Assembly: GCA_026785785.1 (NCBI GenBank)
Contig: JAJAZI010000023.1
Span: 1 to 10,926, forward strand
Direction of reading: 5' to 3'
Origin: Microbacteriaceae bacterium
Lineage (GTDB): Bacteria; Actinomycetota; Actinomycetes; Actinomycetales; Microbacteriaceae
DNA: 10,926 bases
Shown here in pieces: positions 1 through 8,111 of this stretch. Made by a program: the position numbers and the translations under genes. The notes below the pieces were generated by a model. It made no database searches. It was not told the DNA's origin and was given only the letters and a program-made list of their open reading frames with translations. Within the stretch, counting starts at the first letter, position 1. Each line of letters begins with the position of its first letter.

Positions 1-353
<353 letters not shown>

Positions 354-423
354 TGTTTGATTGCCAAACGAGCAAGCCCGTCGACACATCTAGCGCCCCA
401 AGCCACCGGAAACAGGCAGACAA

Positions 424-469
424 GGAGCAAGTTTGAAACTGACAGAACAAATCATTACTGACTTGCTTT
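424..469 (-). repeat. Inverted repeat in the rrn leader
   Basis: A 7-bp perfect inverted repeat (AGCAAGT at 426-432 and ACTTGCT at 461-467), extendable by two G-U pairs, encloses 28 bases in which ACTGAC occurs twice (one copy overlapping the right arm). It could form one side of a pre-16S processing structure, but its partner downstream of 16S lies outside the window, so the role is unproven. Confidence 0.4.
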
Positions 470-557
470 GTTGTTTAAATGTATTCCAAAGGAATCTCCT
501 GCACTTCACCCGCTAGAAACGGGATCCACACACGAGGTTTTTGGCATTTGACATTGT

Positions 558-578
558 GCACGCTGTTGAGTTCTCAAG
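558..578 (-). promoter_or_regulatory. boxA-like rRNA antitermination element
   Basis: The minus strand reads CTTGAGAACTCAACAG followed by CGTGC. This matches the conserved leader element of actinobacterial rrn operons and resembles the Bacillus boxA core CTTTGAAAACT. BoxA in the nascent leader RNA is bound by NusB/NusE to make the elongation complex resistant to Rho. It lies about 50 bases downstream of the proximal promoter, the expected place. The assignment rests on motif recognition, not on an alignment. Confidence 0.75.
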
Positions 579-632
579 GATCGGACGCTCCTGCACCACA
601 CCCTCACAGGGCAGCCTCAGGGCAACTTCACA

Positions 633-660
633 ACCTTATCACCTGAATGGAATCTGTCAA
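633..660 (-). promoter_or_regulatory. rrn proximal promoter (sigma70-type, extended -10)
   Basis: On the minus strand a perfect TTGACA -35 box (complement at 655-660) is followed by a 16-base spacer and the -10 hexamer TAAGGT (complement at 633-638). The spacer ends in TGA, giving an extended -10 (TGn). Transcription would start near 627 and run through the boxA element into 16S. The perfect -35 and its position make this the strongest promoter candidate in the window. Confidence 0.75.
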
Positions 661-796
661 ACAGACCAACCGGGCGTATTTCCTCCTATGTCCCACACTC
701 ACTCCTGAAACCAGGATGACGAGTTGAACCGGATCTAGTCCCTCTTGAGGCCGTTCAGCACTGCGGCTGGGCGAACCTTTGGGGTGACAAGAGGAA

Positions 797-825
797 ACAT
801 TACGTGGAGGTTACGTGACGTGCAA
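797..825 (-). promoter_or_regulatory. Candidate distal rrn promoter
   Basis: The minus strand carries TTGCAC (complement at 820-825), a 17-base spacer and TAATGT (complement at 797-802), a plausible sigma70-type promoter about 165 bases upstream of the proximal one. Tandem promoters are usual for rrn operons. The spacer contains CACGTAA, which occurs again across the -10 box with an 11-base period. It could alternatively be a chance match. Confidence 0.45.
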
Positions 826-836
826 GCTGGCTTTCC

Positions 837-853
837 GGCCGGGCGTGTCGGCC
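837..853 (-). terminator. Weak hairpin after tyrS
   Basis: Eight bases beyond the tyrS stop, the minus strand has a perfect 5-bp GGCCG/CGGCC stem with a 7-base loop. No T-tract follows it, so it would be a poor intrinsic terminator. It is listed because some termination or insulation is expected between tyrS and the rrn promoters. Rho-dependent termination or read-through into rrn is equally possible. Confidence 0.25.
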
Positions 854-860
854 CTGAGGG

Positions 861-2186
861 TCACTCCACGAACACGCCGGCGAGGGTCTTCTTGCCTCGT
901 CGGAGCACCGCGAATCCGCCCGGCAGCACGGCGCCCTCGAGCGTCGCCGTCTCGCTCTCGACGCGCGTGTTGTTCACGTAGACGCCGCCCTGGGCGATGG
1001 CGCGTCTCCCCTCCCCCGCACTCGTCGTGAGTCCGGTGTCGAGCAGCAGTTGCGCAACCGGAGTCGACGCCGGACTGGTCGTGTTGGGAAGCTCGCGCAG
1101 GGCGGACTCGAGCATTCCGGCATCCAGCACCGCCAGATCGCCCTGGCCGAACAGCGCCGCGGCCGCCGCGATGACGGACTCCGTCGCCTCGGCACCGTGC
1201 ACCAGCGCCGTGACCTCCCAGGCGAGGGCCCGCTGCGCCTCCCGCTTGAACGGCTCGGTCGCCACCGCCTCCGCAAGCCGATCGATCTCGGCGCGGCCGA
1301 GGAAGGTGAATATCCGCAGCCGGAAGATGACATCGGCGTCATCGGTGTTGAGCCAGAACTGGTAGAAGGCGTAGGGGCTCGTCATGCTCGGCTCGAGCCA
1401 GATCGCGTTGCCCTCGCTCTTGCCGAACTTCGTGCCGTCGGAGTTCGTGATGAGGGGCGTGCCGATCGCGTGCACACTCACCCGCTCCGCCTTATGGATG
1501 AGGTCGGTGCCGCTCGTGAGGTTGCCCCACTGGTCCGATCCCCCGGTCTGCAGCACGCAGCCGTGGTCGCGGTACAGCTGCAGGTAGTCCAGTCCCTGCA
1601 ACACCTGGTAGCTGAACTCGGTGTAGCTGATCCCCTCGGCGGAGTTCAGCCGCGCGCTCACGGCATCCTTCTTGATCATCGTGCCGATCCGGAAGTACTT
1701 GCCGATGTCGCGGAGGAAGTCGATGGCGCTGAGGCCGGCCGTCCAGTCGAGGTTGTTGACCATGCGCAGGGCGTTGTCGCCATCGCCACTCAGGAACCGG
1801 GAGACCTGGGCCTGCAGGTAGCCAACCCATTCGGCAACAGTGTCGCGGGTGTTGAGCACGCGCTCGGCGGTCGGCCGCGGGTCGCCGATGAGCCCGGTCG
1901 ATCCGCCGACGAGTCCGAGCGGACGGTGGCCGGCCAGCTGGAGGCGCCGCATGGTGAGCAGCTGCACGAGGTTGCCGAGGTGCAGGCTCGGCGCGGTGGG
2001 GTCGAACCCGCAGTAGAAGGTGATGGGCGGTCCAGCGAGCAGCTCCTTGAGCGCCGCGGCATCCGTCGACACGTGCACGAGTCCCCGCCAGTTGAGCTCC
2101 TCCCAGACGTCGTCGAAGGAGTCGTCGTTGCTTTGCGACGACAGGGCGGGCAACTGGGAAGGTTCGGGGAGTGACACGAACAACAC
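861..2186 (-). CDS. tyrS: Tyrosyl-tRNA synthetase
   Basis: This cytosolic class I aminoacyl-tRNA synthetase activates tyrosine with ATP and charges tRNA-Tyr. The 441-residue product shows the complete architecture: a Rossmann catalytic domain with the HIGH-type motif HLGN at residues 69-72, the tyrosine-site stretch GGSDQWGN around 215-222, the KMSKS-type loop KFGKS at 253-257, then an anticodon-binding region and a C-terminal S4 RNA-binding domain at about 375-440. The first 20 residues (LFVSLPEPSQLPALSSQ) are not part of the conserved enzyme. The start is uncertain: the GTG at 2186 is the first in-frame start and lies one base past the stop of the fragment upstream, but no Shine-Dalgarno sequence precedes it. 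A second GTG at 2179 (residue 4) is equally plausible. Translation may be leaderless or coupled. In M. tuberculosis tyrS directly follows mpg; here two opposite-strand genes separate them. Confidence 0.97.
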   Translation of the reverse strand: MLFVSLPEPSQLPALSSQSNDDSFDDVWEELNWRGLVHVSTDAAALKELLAGPPITFYCGFDPTAPSLHLGNLVQLLTMRRLQLAGHRPLGLVGGSTGLIGDPRPTAERVLNTRDTVAEWVGYLQAQVSRFLSGDGDNALRMVNNLDWTAGLSAIDFLRDIGKYFRIGTMIKKDAVSARLNSAEGISYTEFSYQVLQGLDYLQLYRDHGCVLQTGGSDQWGNLTSGTDLIHKAERVSVHAIGTPLITNSDGTKFGKSEGNAIWLEPSMTSPYAFYQFWLNTDDADVIFRLRIFTFLGRAEIDRLAEAVATEPFKREAQRALAWEVTALVHGAEATESVIAAAAALFGQGDLAVLDAGMLESALRELPNTTSPASTPVAQLLLDTGLTTSAGEGRRAIAQGGVYVNNTRVESETATLEGAVLPGGFAVLRRGKKTLAGVFVE

Positions 2187-2187
2187 A

Positions 2188-2385
2188 TTAGCCCGACGAC
2201 CGCATCGAGATCACGACAAGCGGGAGGTCGACGATGAAGTGCGCGATCATTACGATGACGAGGTTGCGCCTCCCGAGGTAGAGCAGGATGAGGGCGCGGC
2301 CGCACGGCACCGGCACCGGCATCGGCACCGGGCCGTCGCTGCTCCAGGAGGGAACTATTGGGGACGTCGGCGAGCTCTGTACCAC
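2188..2385 (-). pseudogene. Probable C-terminal remnant of a CPBP-family intramembrane protease
   Basis: This short open frame of 65 codons ends one base before the tyrS start. Its last ~37 residues, CGRALILLYLGRRNLVIV then MIAHFIVDLPLVVIS, have the look of the final motif of CPBP (CAAX protease / Abi) membrane proteins: a hydrophobic segment, a short polar turn, then a helix with a conserved His (AH) and Asp (VD). The rest of the family, including the N-terminal EExxxR and FxxxH motifs, is missing. Codons upstream of about 2301 encode a low-complexity Pro/Val/Met stretch produced by a hexamer repeat, and an in-frame stop lies just before the first start. I read it as the decayed tail of a deleted gene. 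It could instead be a short expressed membrane peptide leading into tyrS. The family call is by eye. Confidence 0.5.
2305..2330. repeat. Tandem hexamer repeat, four copies
   Basis: CGGCAC is repeated four times in a row (one copy is CGGCAT) and ends with a partial CG. It sits exactly where the CPBP-like homology ends, giving the Pro-Val/Pro-Met run in that frame. Such a repeat could arise by slippage or mark a deletion junction. Confidence 0.7.
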
Positions 2386-2390
2386 CAGTC

Positions 2391-2444
2391 ATCAAGGTTG
2401 CAGACTTGATATTGCTCCTATCAACCTATTAGGGTTGTTACAAC
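2391..2444. promoter_or_regulatory. Operator-like cluster of inverted repeats upstream of the SatD-like gene
   Basis: In the roughly 90-bp A+T-richer gap between the CPBP-like remnant and the SatD-like gene there are three inverted repeats. ATCAAG-N8-CTTGAT (2391-2396 and 2405-2410) is perfect. CAACC-TATTAG-GGTTG (2422-2437) is perfect and extends outward to 2419-2440 with one mismatch. GTTG-TTA-CAAC (2434-2444) overlaps its right arm. This layout suggests a repressor-binding region, possibly autoregulation by the helix-turn-helix of the downstream protein. The regulator is not identified. Confidence 0.4.
2406..2432 (+). promoter_or_regulatory. Weak candidate promoter for the SatD-like gene
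   Basis: TTGATA (2406-2411) and TATTAG (2427-2432) are reasonable -35 and -10 boxes but are separated by only 15 bases. The -10 lies in the loop of the central inverted repeat, so a protein bound there would block it. An alternative is TTGCTC (2412-2417) with TTGTTA (2435-2440) at 17 bases. Neither is strong. Confidence 0.3.
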
Positions 2445-2465
2445 AGAAAATATGCCCAGCGACGT

Positions 2466-2472
2466 GAGGGGA
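2466..2472 (+). promoter_or_regulatory. Ribosome binding site of the SatD-like gene
   Basis: GAGGGGA ends four bases before the ATG at 2477. It is a purine-rich Shine-Dalgarno sequence that fixes this start, as no other in-frame start lies between it and the conserved first strand. Confidence 0.6.
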
Positions 2473-2476
2473 AGCA

Positions 2477-3100
2477 ATGATCGTCATCACCGCCGACCAG
2501 ATCGACAGTCGGTCGACAGCGGATGCCGCAGCCGACGCGCTCGCAAGCCTCAACACCGACTCCGCGGTGCGGCTCCTGCTCCCCGCCGACCGCACGGCCG
2601 GCGATGAGATACAGATGCTTGCCGCCTCAGGCTCCGACGCCCTATCGATCATCCTCGATCTGATCCGCTCGAGACGATGGAGCGTCGGGTGCGGAATCGG
2701 GGCGGTACGAGAACCGCTCCCGGCGAGCGTGCGGGAGTCCTCGGGTGATGCGTTCGTCGCGGCGCGTGGAGCTGTCGACCGGGCGAAGAAGCGACCGACC
2801 CGATTCGCGCTTGAGCGGCTCCCGTCGCCCAGCGAGGGCGAAGGCATCGAGGCACTCATCGACCTACTGCTCGTGATCCGTGACCGGCGTAGCGAGGAGG
2901 GCTGGGAACTGCACGACCTTCTCCGATCGGGACTCACCCAAGCAGCTGCCGCGGCCAGACTCGGAATAACCCCGCAGGCCGCGAGCAAGCGCGCCAGGGC
3001 GGCAGAGTTGCGAGCCGAAGAGGCGGCCATCGCGCCATTGGCCCGGTTGATCGATGTCGCGGGTCGAATCGACAATCGCCCGCGTGAGGTGCAATCGTGA
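2477..3100 (+). CDS. SatD-like protein with C-terminal helix-turn-helix
   Basis: This encodes a soluble protein of 207 residues, function unknown. The N-terminal part matches what I recall of the SatD family: an initial beta strand ending in MIVITADQIDS (Asp7, Asp10), then RTAGDEIQ (39-46), then the glycine-rich strand WSVGCGIGAV (68-77) and the segment SSGDAFVAARGAVDRAKK (88-105). The C-terminal part (about 125-180) contains an HTH-type stretch, LLRSGLTQAAAAARLG at 148-163 followed by ITPQAASKRARAA, like sigma70 region 4 or a transposase-type HTH, so DNA binding is plausible. The ATG is preceded by GAGGGGA at 2466-2472, supporting this start. The stop overlaps the next gene's start (GTGA), so the two are translationally coupled. 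SatD was named from the acid-stress-related sat operon of Streptococcus mutans, but no biochemical role is established to my knowledge. Confidence 0.75.
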   Translation: MIVITADQIDSRSTADAAADALASLNTDSAVRLLLPADRTAGDEIQMLAASGSDALSIILDLIRSRRWSVGCGIGAVREPLPASVRESSGDAFVAARGAVDRAKKRPTRFALERLPSPSEGEGIEALIDLLLVIRDRRSEEGWELHDLLRSGLTQAAAAARLGITPQAASKRARAAELRAEEAAIAPLARLIDVAGRIDNRPREVQS

Positions 3101-3681
3101 GTGGCATGCTTCTCGTCGTCTGGATCGTCGTCGTTGTGCTCGTCTGGGCCGCGGTCGCCATCGCCTTCTTCGCGGTGCGGCCCGGCCGGCATTGGCTGAT
3201 CGTGCCGGCAGCGGTCCCCGTTGCCGCGATCGTCATCGCAGGGATGCTCGGTCCCGTCGCGGCGGCGCCGCATCCGGCCCTCGCGCTTCTCGCCGGGCTC
3301 GGCCTCACGCTGCTCGGGGTCGTCGGCGGCAGCCCGATTGTGTCGATGATGCTCGGGGTTGCGACCCGCGGAAGCGTGCCGCTCGGCACCCACGGCGGGA
3401 TCCTCGTGCGCGATGTGCGCTCCCCCGCGCCGGCGCAGCGGGAGATCCTGCGCGGCGGAACCACGATCGGCTACCTCGAGCGGTTCGCACTCATCGGCTC
3501 GGTCATCGCGGGCCAGCCGGGCGCGGTCGCGGTGATCGTCGCCGTGAAGGGCCTCGGCCGCTATTCGGAGCTGGAGAATGAACTCGCGCGCGAGCGGTTC
3601 ATTATCGGGTCGCTCGCGAGCCTGACCTGGGCCGGGCTCTGCACCGCCGCGATCGTCATGACGGCGGCCGGCGTCAGCTGA
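3097..3681 (+). CDS. Multi-pass membrane protein paired with the SatD-like gene
   Basis: This is a 194-residue integral membrane protein of unknown function. By eye the hydrophobic segments are at 4-26, 33-55, 60-88, 130-150 and 168-190, with a polar loop at about 90-127. The distinctive part is 120-182: GGTTIGYLERFALIG, then GQPGAVAVIVAVKGLGRYSELE, then RERFIIGSLASLTWAGLC. I recall the same pattern (G-x-x-I-G-x-LER, a basic-flanked AxK-x-x-x-R, then E-x-F-x-I-G-[ST]-L-x-S) at the C terminus of DUF3307 membrane proteins, which are also found beside satD genes. The N-terminal half does not resemble DUF3307. The GTG start overlaps the upstream stop by 4 nt and has GAGGTG just upstream; an in-frame ATG lies three codons in. 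The gene converges on mpg with 26 bases between stops. A coupled cytosolic/membrane pair suggests the two products work together (inference). Confidence 0.8.
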   Translation: MSGMLLVVWIVVVVLVWAAVAIAFFAVRPGRHWLIVPAAVPVAAIVIAGMLGPVAAAPHPALALLAGLGLTLLGVVGGSPIVSMMLGVATRGSVPLGTHGGILVRDVRSPAPAQREILRGGTTIGYLERFALIGSVIAGQPGAVAVIVAVKGLGRYSELENELARERFIIGSLASLTWAGLCTAAIVMTAAGVS

Positions 3682-3690
3682 CCGCGCGCG

Positions 3691-3723
3691 TCAGGCGACC
3701 GTGCGCATCAGGCGACCGTGCGC
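3691..3723. repeat. 16-bp direct repeat (17-bp tandem duplication)
   Basis: TCAGGCGACCGTGCGC occurs at 3691-3706 and again, identically, at 3708-3723, separated by a single A. The second copy encodes the last codons and stop of mpg. The first copy lies in the gap to the convergent membrane-protein gene. This looks like a recent tandem duplication at the 3' end of mpg. It may also weakly fold, but no terminator-like T-tract is present. Confidence 0.9.
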
Positions 3724-4343
3724 GTGCGGCGGCCCGGTGAGTGCGCCTTGTAGGGCGACACGCTCCGCTCGCCCGGAATCCAGAACCGCCAGGGGTAGTC
3801 GGTGCCGCCACCCGCACCGGACACCCCGGTTCGCGGTCCTGACAGGTAGTCGGCCACCGGGTCGCCCAGCTCGAGCGTGATCGGGCCCTCGGCGAGGTCG
3901 GTCCCGCCGTGGGCGAGGGTGATGCCGAGTGCGACCGCGAGGCGGGCGGGCCCGCGGGCCAGGTCGTGTTCCGTCTTCGAGCTCAGACGCCTCGATCGGG
4001 CGAGCTGGATGCCGTCGATCACCTCTCCCGCGCGCAGCAGCACCCCGGAGGCCGCGCCGGGGCCGCCGCAGACCACGTTCGCACAGGTGTGCATGCCATA
4101 GGTGAAGTAGGTGTACAGGTGACCCGCCTCGCCGAACATCACGGTGTTGCGCTTGGTCTGGCCGCGGAAGGCGTGCGATCCGGGGTCGTCCGCGCCGAGG
4201 TACGCCTCAACCTCGGTGAGCCGCACCACGACATCGCCGTGCCGGATCGTCGCGCCCAGCAGCAGCGGCGCGACCTGCACGGCCGACCCCGCGAGCAGGG
4301 TGCGGTCGAATGGGTGCCCGCCGGTTCCGGTGCGGCCTGACAT
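3708..4343 (-). CDS. mpg: DNA-3-methyladenine glycosylase (AAG/Mpg family)
   Basis: This base-excision-repair enzyme removes alkylated purines such as 3-methyladenine and hypoxanthine. The 211-residue product is full length for the bacterial family. It contains TEVEAYLGADDP with the predicted catalytic Glu46 (equivalent of human AAG Glu125) and Tyr48, then SHAFRGQTKRN (56-66), and the pocket and intercalation segment GHLYTYFTYGMHTCANVVCG (74-93). LLRAGEV (102-108) and DLARGPARLAVALGI (127-141) are also typical. The ATG at 4343 lies 6 bases after the stop of the 48-residue ORF and has no strong Shine-Dalgarno sequence, so it is probably the last gene of the arg transcript and translated by re-initiation. 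The C-terminal tail (about 168-211) is variable in the family. Confidence 0.93.
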   Translation of the reverse strand: MSGRTGTGGHPFDRTLLAGSAVQVAPLLLGATIRHGDVVVRLTEVEAYLGADDPGSHAFRGQTKRNTVMFGEAGHLYTYFTYGMHTCANVVCGGPGAASGVLLRAGEVIDGIQLARSRRLSSKTEHDLARGPARLAVALGITLAHGGTDLAEGPITLELGDPVADYLSGPRTGVSGAGGGTDYPWRFWIPGERSVSPYKAHSPGRRTRTVA

Positions 4344-4349
4344 GGCGCT

Positions 4350-7152
<2,803 letters not shown>

Positions 7153-7161
7153 GTGGTGTTT

Positions 7162-7167
7162 CTCCTT
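7162..7167 (-). promoter_or_regulatory. Ribosome binding site of argG
   Basis: AAGGAG on the minus strand, 9 bases before the ATG at 7152, decides the argG start in favour of the shorter frame. It lies in the 35-base argF-argG gap, where I see no clear promoter or ARG-box-like palindrome. Confidence 0.65.
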
Positions 7168-7187
7168 CAGTGTTGTGGTTGAAAAGC

Positions 7188-8111
7188 TTAGGCGCGGGCC
7201 AACAGCCACACGAGCAGTGCCTTCTGGGCGTGCAACCGGTTCTCGGCCTCGTCCCAGACGGCGCTCTGCGGACCGTCGATGACGTCCGCCGTGACCTCGA
7301 AGCCGCGGTCGGCGGGCAGGCAGTGCAGGAAGAGCGCGCCGGGCGCCGCCTGGCCCATGAGTTCGGCGTCGACCCGGTAGGCTCCGAGGTCGCGCAGGCG
7401 CTTCGACTTCTCGTCCTCCTTGCCCATCGACACCCAGGTGTCGGTGACGACGACGTCTGCGCCGGCGACACCCGCGACAGGGTCGGTGAACAGCTCGATC
7501 GAGCCGCCGTTCACGGCCGCGACCCGGCGGGCATCATCGACGACGGATGCCGTGGGCGCGAAGGCCGCAGGGGATGCGATGCGCACGTGCATGCCGGCCA
7601 CCGCTCCGGCGAGCAGGTACGACTGGGCCATGTTGCTCGCGCCGTCGCCGAGGAACGTGACGGTGCTGCCCGCGAGGGCGCCCCGGTGCTCGCGGATGGT
7701 CAGCAGGTCGGCGAGCAGCTGGCACGGGTGGAAGTCGTCGGAGAGCCCGTTGATGACGGGGACTGTGGTGCCCGCCGCCATCTCATCCAGTCCCGACTGG
7801 GCGAACGTGCGCCAGACGATCGCGGCGACCTGGCGTTCGAGCACGCGCGCCGTGTCGGTCGCGGTCTCCTTGCCGCCAAGCTGGCTGTTCGCGGTGCTGA
7901 TGATGAGCGGCACTCCACCGAGGTCGGCGATTCCGACGGCGAACGACACCCTCGTGCGGGTAGATGACTTATCGAATATCACAGCGACGGTCTGCGGGCC
8001 GGCAAGCGGCTTCACCTGGAAGCGGTCCGTCTTGAGCGCGATCGCGAGGTCGAGTATCTCGGACTGCTCCGCTTGGGTGAGGTCGTCGTCGCGCAGGAAG
8101 TGCCGGGTCAT
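7188..8111 (-). CDS. argF: Ornithine carbamoyltransferase
   Basis: This enzyme condenses ornithine with carbamoyl phosphate to give citrulline; it acts as a cytosolic trimer with active sites at subunit interfaces. The 307-residue product carries the carbamoyl-phosphate motif SSTRTR at 49-54, DFHPCQ at 126-131, the SMG ornithine-binding loop in DTWVSMG at 224-230, and HCLPADRG at 263-270 with the catalytic Cys264. The usual form of this last motif is HCLPAxRG with His or Tyr at the variable position, so Asp is unusual but not in a catalytic residue. The SMG loop and HCLP motif mark it as OTCase rather than aspartate carbamoyltransferase. The ATG overlaps the argD stop (ATGA), with GAAGG just upstream. 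Confidence 0.96.
   Translation of the reverse strand: MTRHFLRDDDLTQAEQSEILDLAIALKTDRFQVKPLAGPQTVAVIFDKSSTRTRVSFAVGIADLGGVPLIISTANSQLGGKETATDTARVLERQVAAIVWRTFAQSGLDEMAAGTTVPVINGLSDDFHPCQLLADLLTIREHRGALAGSTVTFLGDGASNMAQSYLLAGAVAGMHVRIASPAAFAPTASVVDDARRVAAVNGGSIELFTDPVAGVAGADVVVTDTWVSMGKEDEKSKRLRDLGAYRVDAELMGQAAPGALFLHCLPADRGFEVTADVIDGPQSAVWDEAENRLHAQKALLVWLLARA

Larger units (their letters stand above)
354..632 (-). other. rrn transcribed leader (pre-16S 5' leader)
   Basis: This non-coding stretch of about 275 bases lies between the proximal rrn promoter and the mature 16S 5' end. On the minus strand it contains a boxA-like element, two copies of a GTGCAGGAG-N2-TCC sequence (complements at 583-596 and 491-504), small hairpins and a longer inverted repeat. 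This is what a processed pre-rRNA leader with antitermination and RNase sites normally looks like. I see no protein-coding gene in it. The start of transcription is estimated from the -10 box and is uncertain by a few bases. Confidence 0.8.

Noticed and set aside
1050..2174. 374-codon plus-strand frame opposite tyrS
   Set aside because: Arg/Glu/Val-rich translation typical of the antisense of high-G+C coding sequence; tyrS in the other strand carries all expected motifs.
2392..3393. 333-codon minus-strand frame opposite the SatD-like pair
   Set aside because: Low-complexity Arg/Ser/His/Asp-rich product, no ribosome site, and it runs across two well-formed coupled genes on the plus strand.
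3673..3682. Perfect palindrome GTCAGCTGAC at the stop of the membrane-protein gene
   Set aside because: Ten bases with no loop and no T-tract; likely chance in this sequence and not a convincing terminator.
7263..7329. Asp in place of His/Tyr in the ArgF HCLPAxRG motif as a sign of an altered enzyme
   Set aside because: The position is variable among transcarbamylases and the catalytic Cys, Leu-Pro and Arg are all intact.
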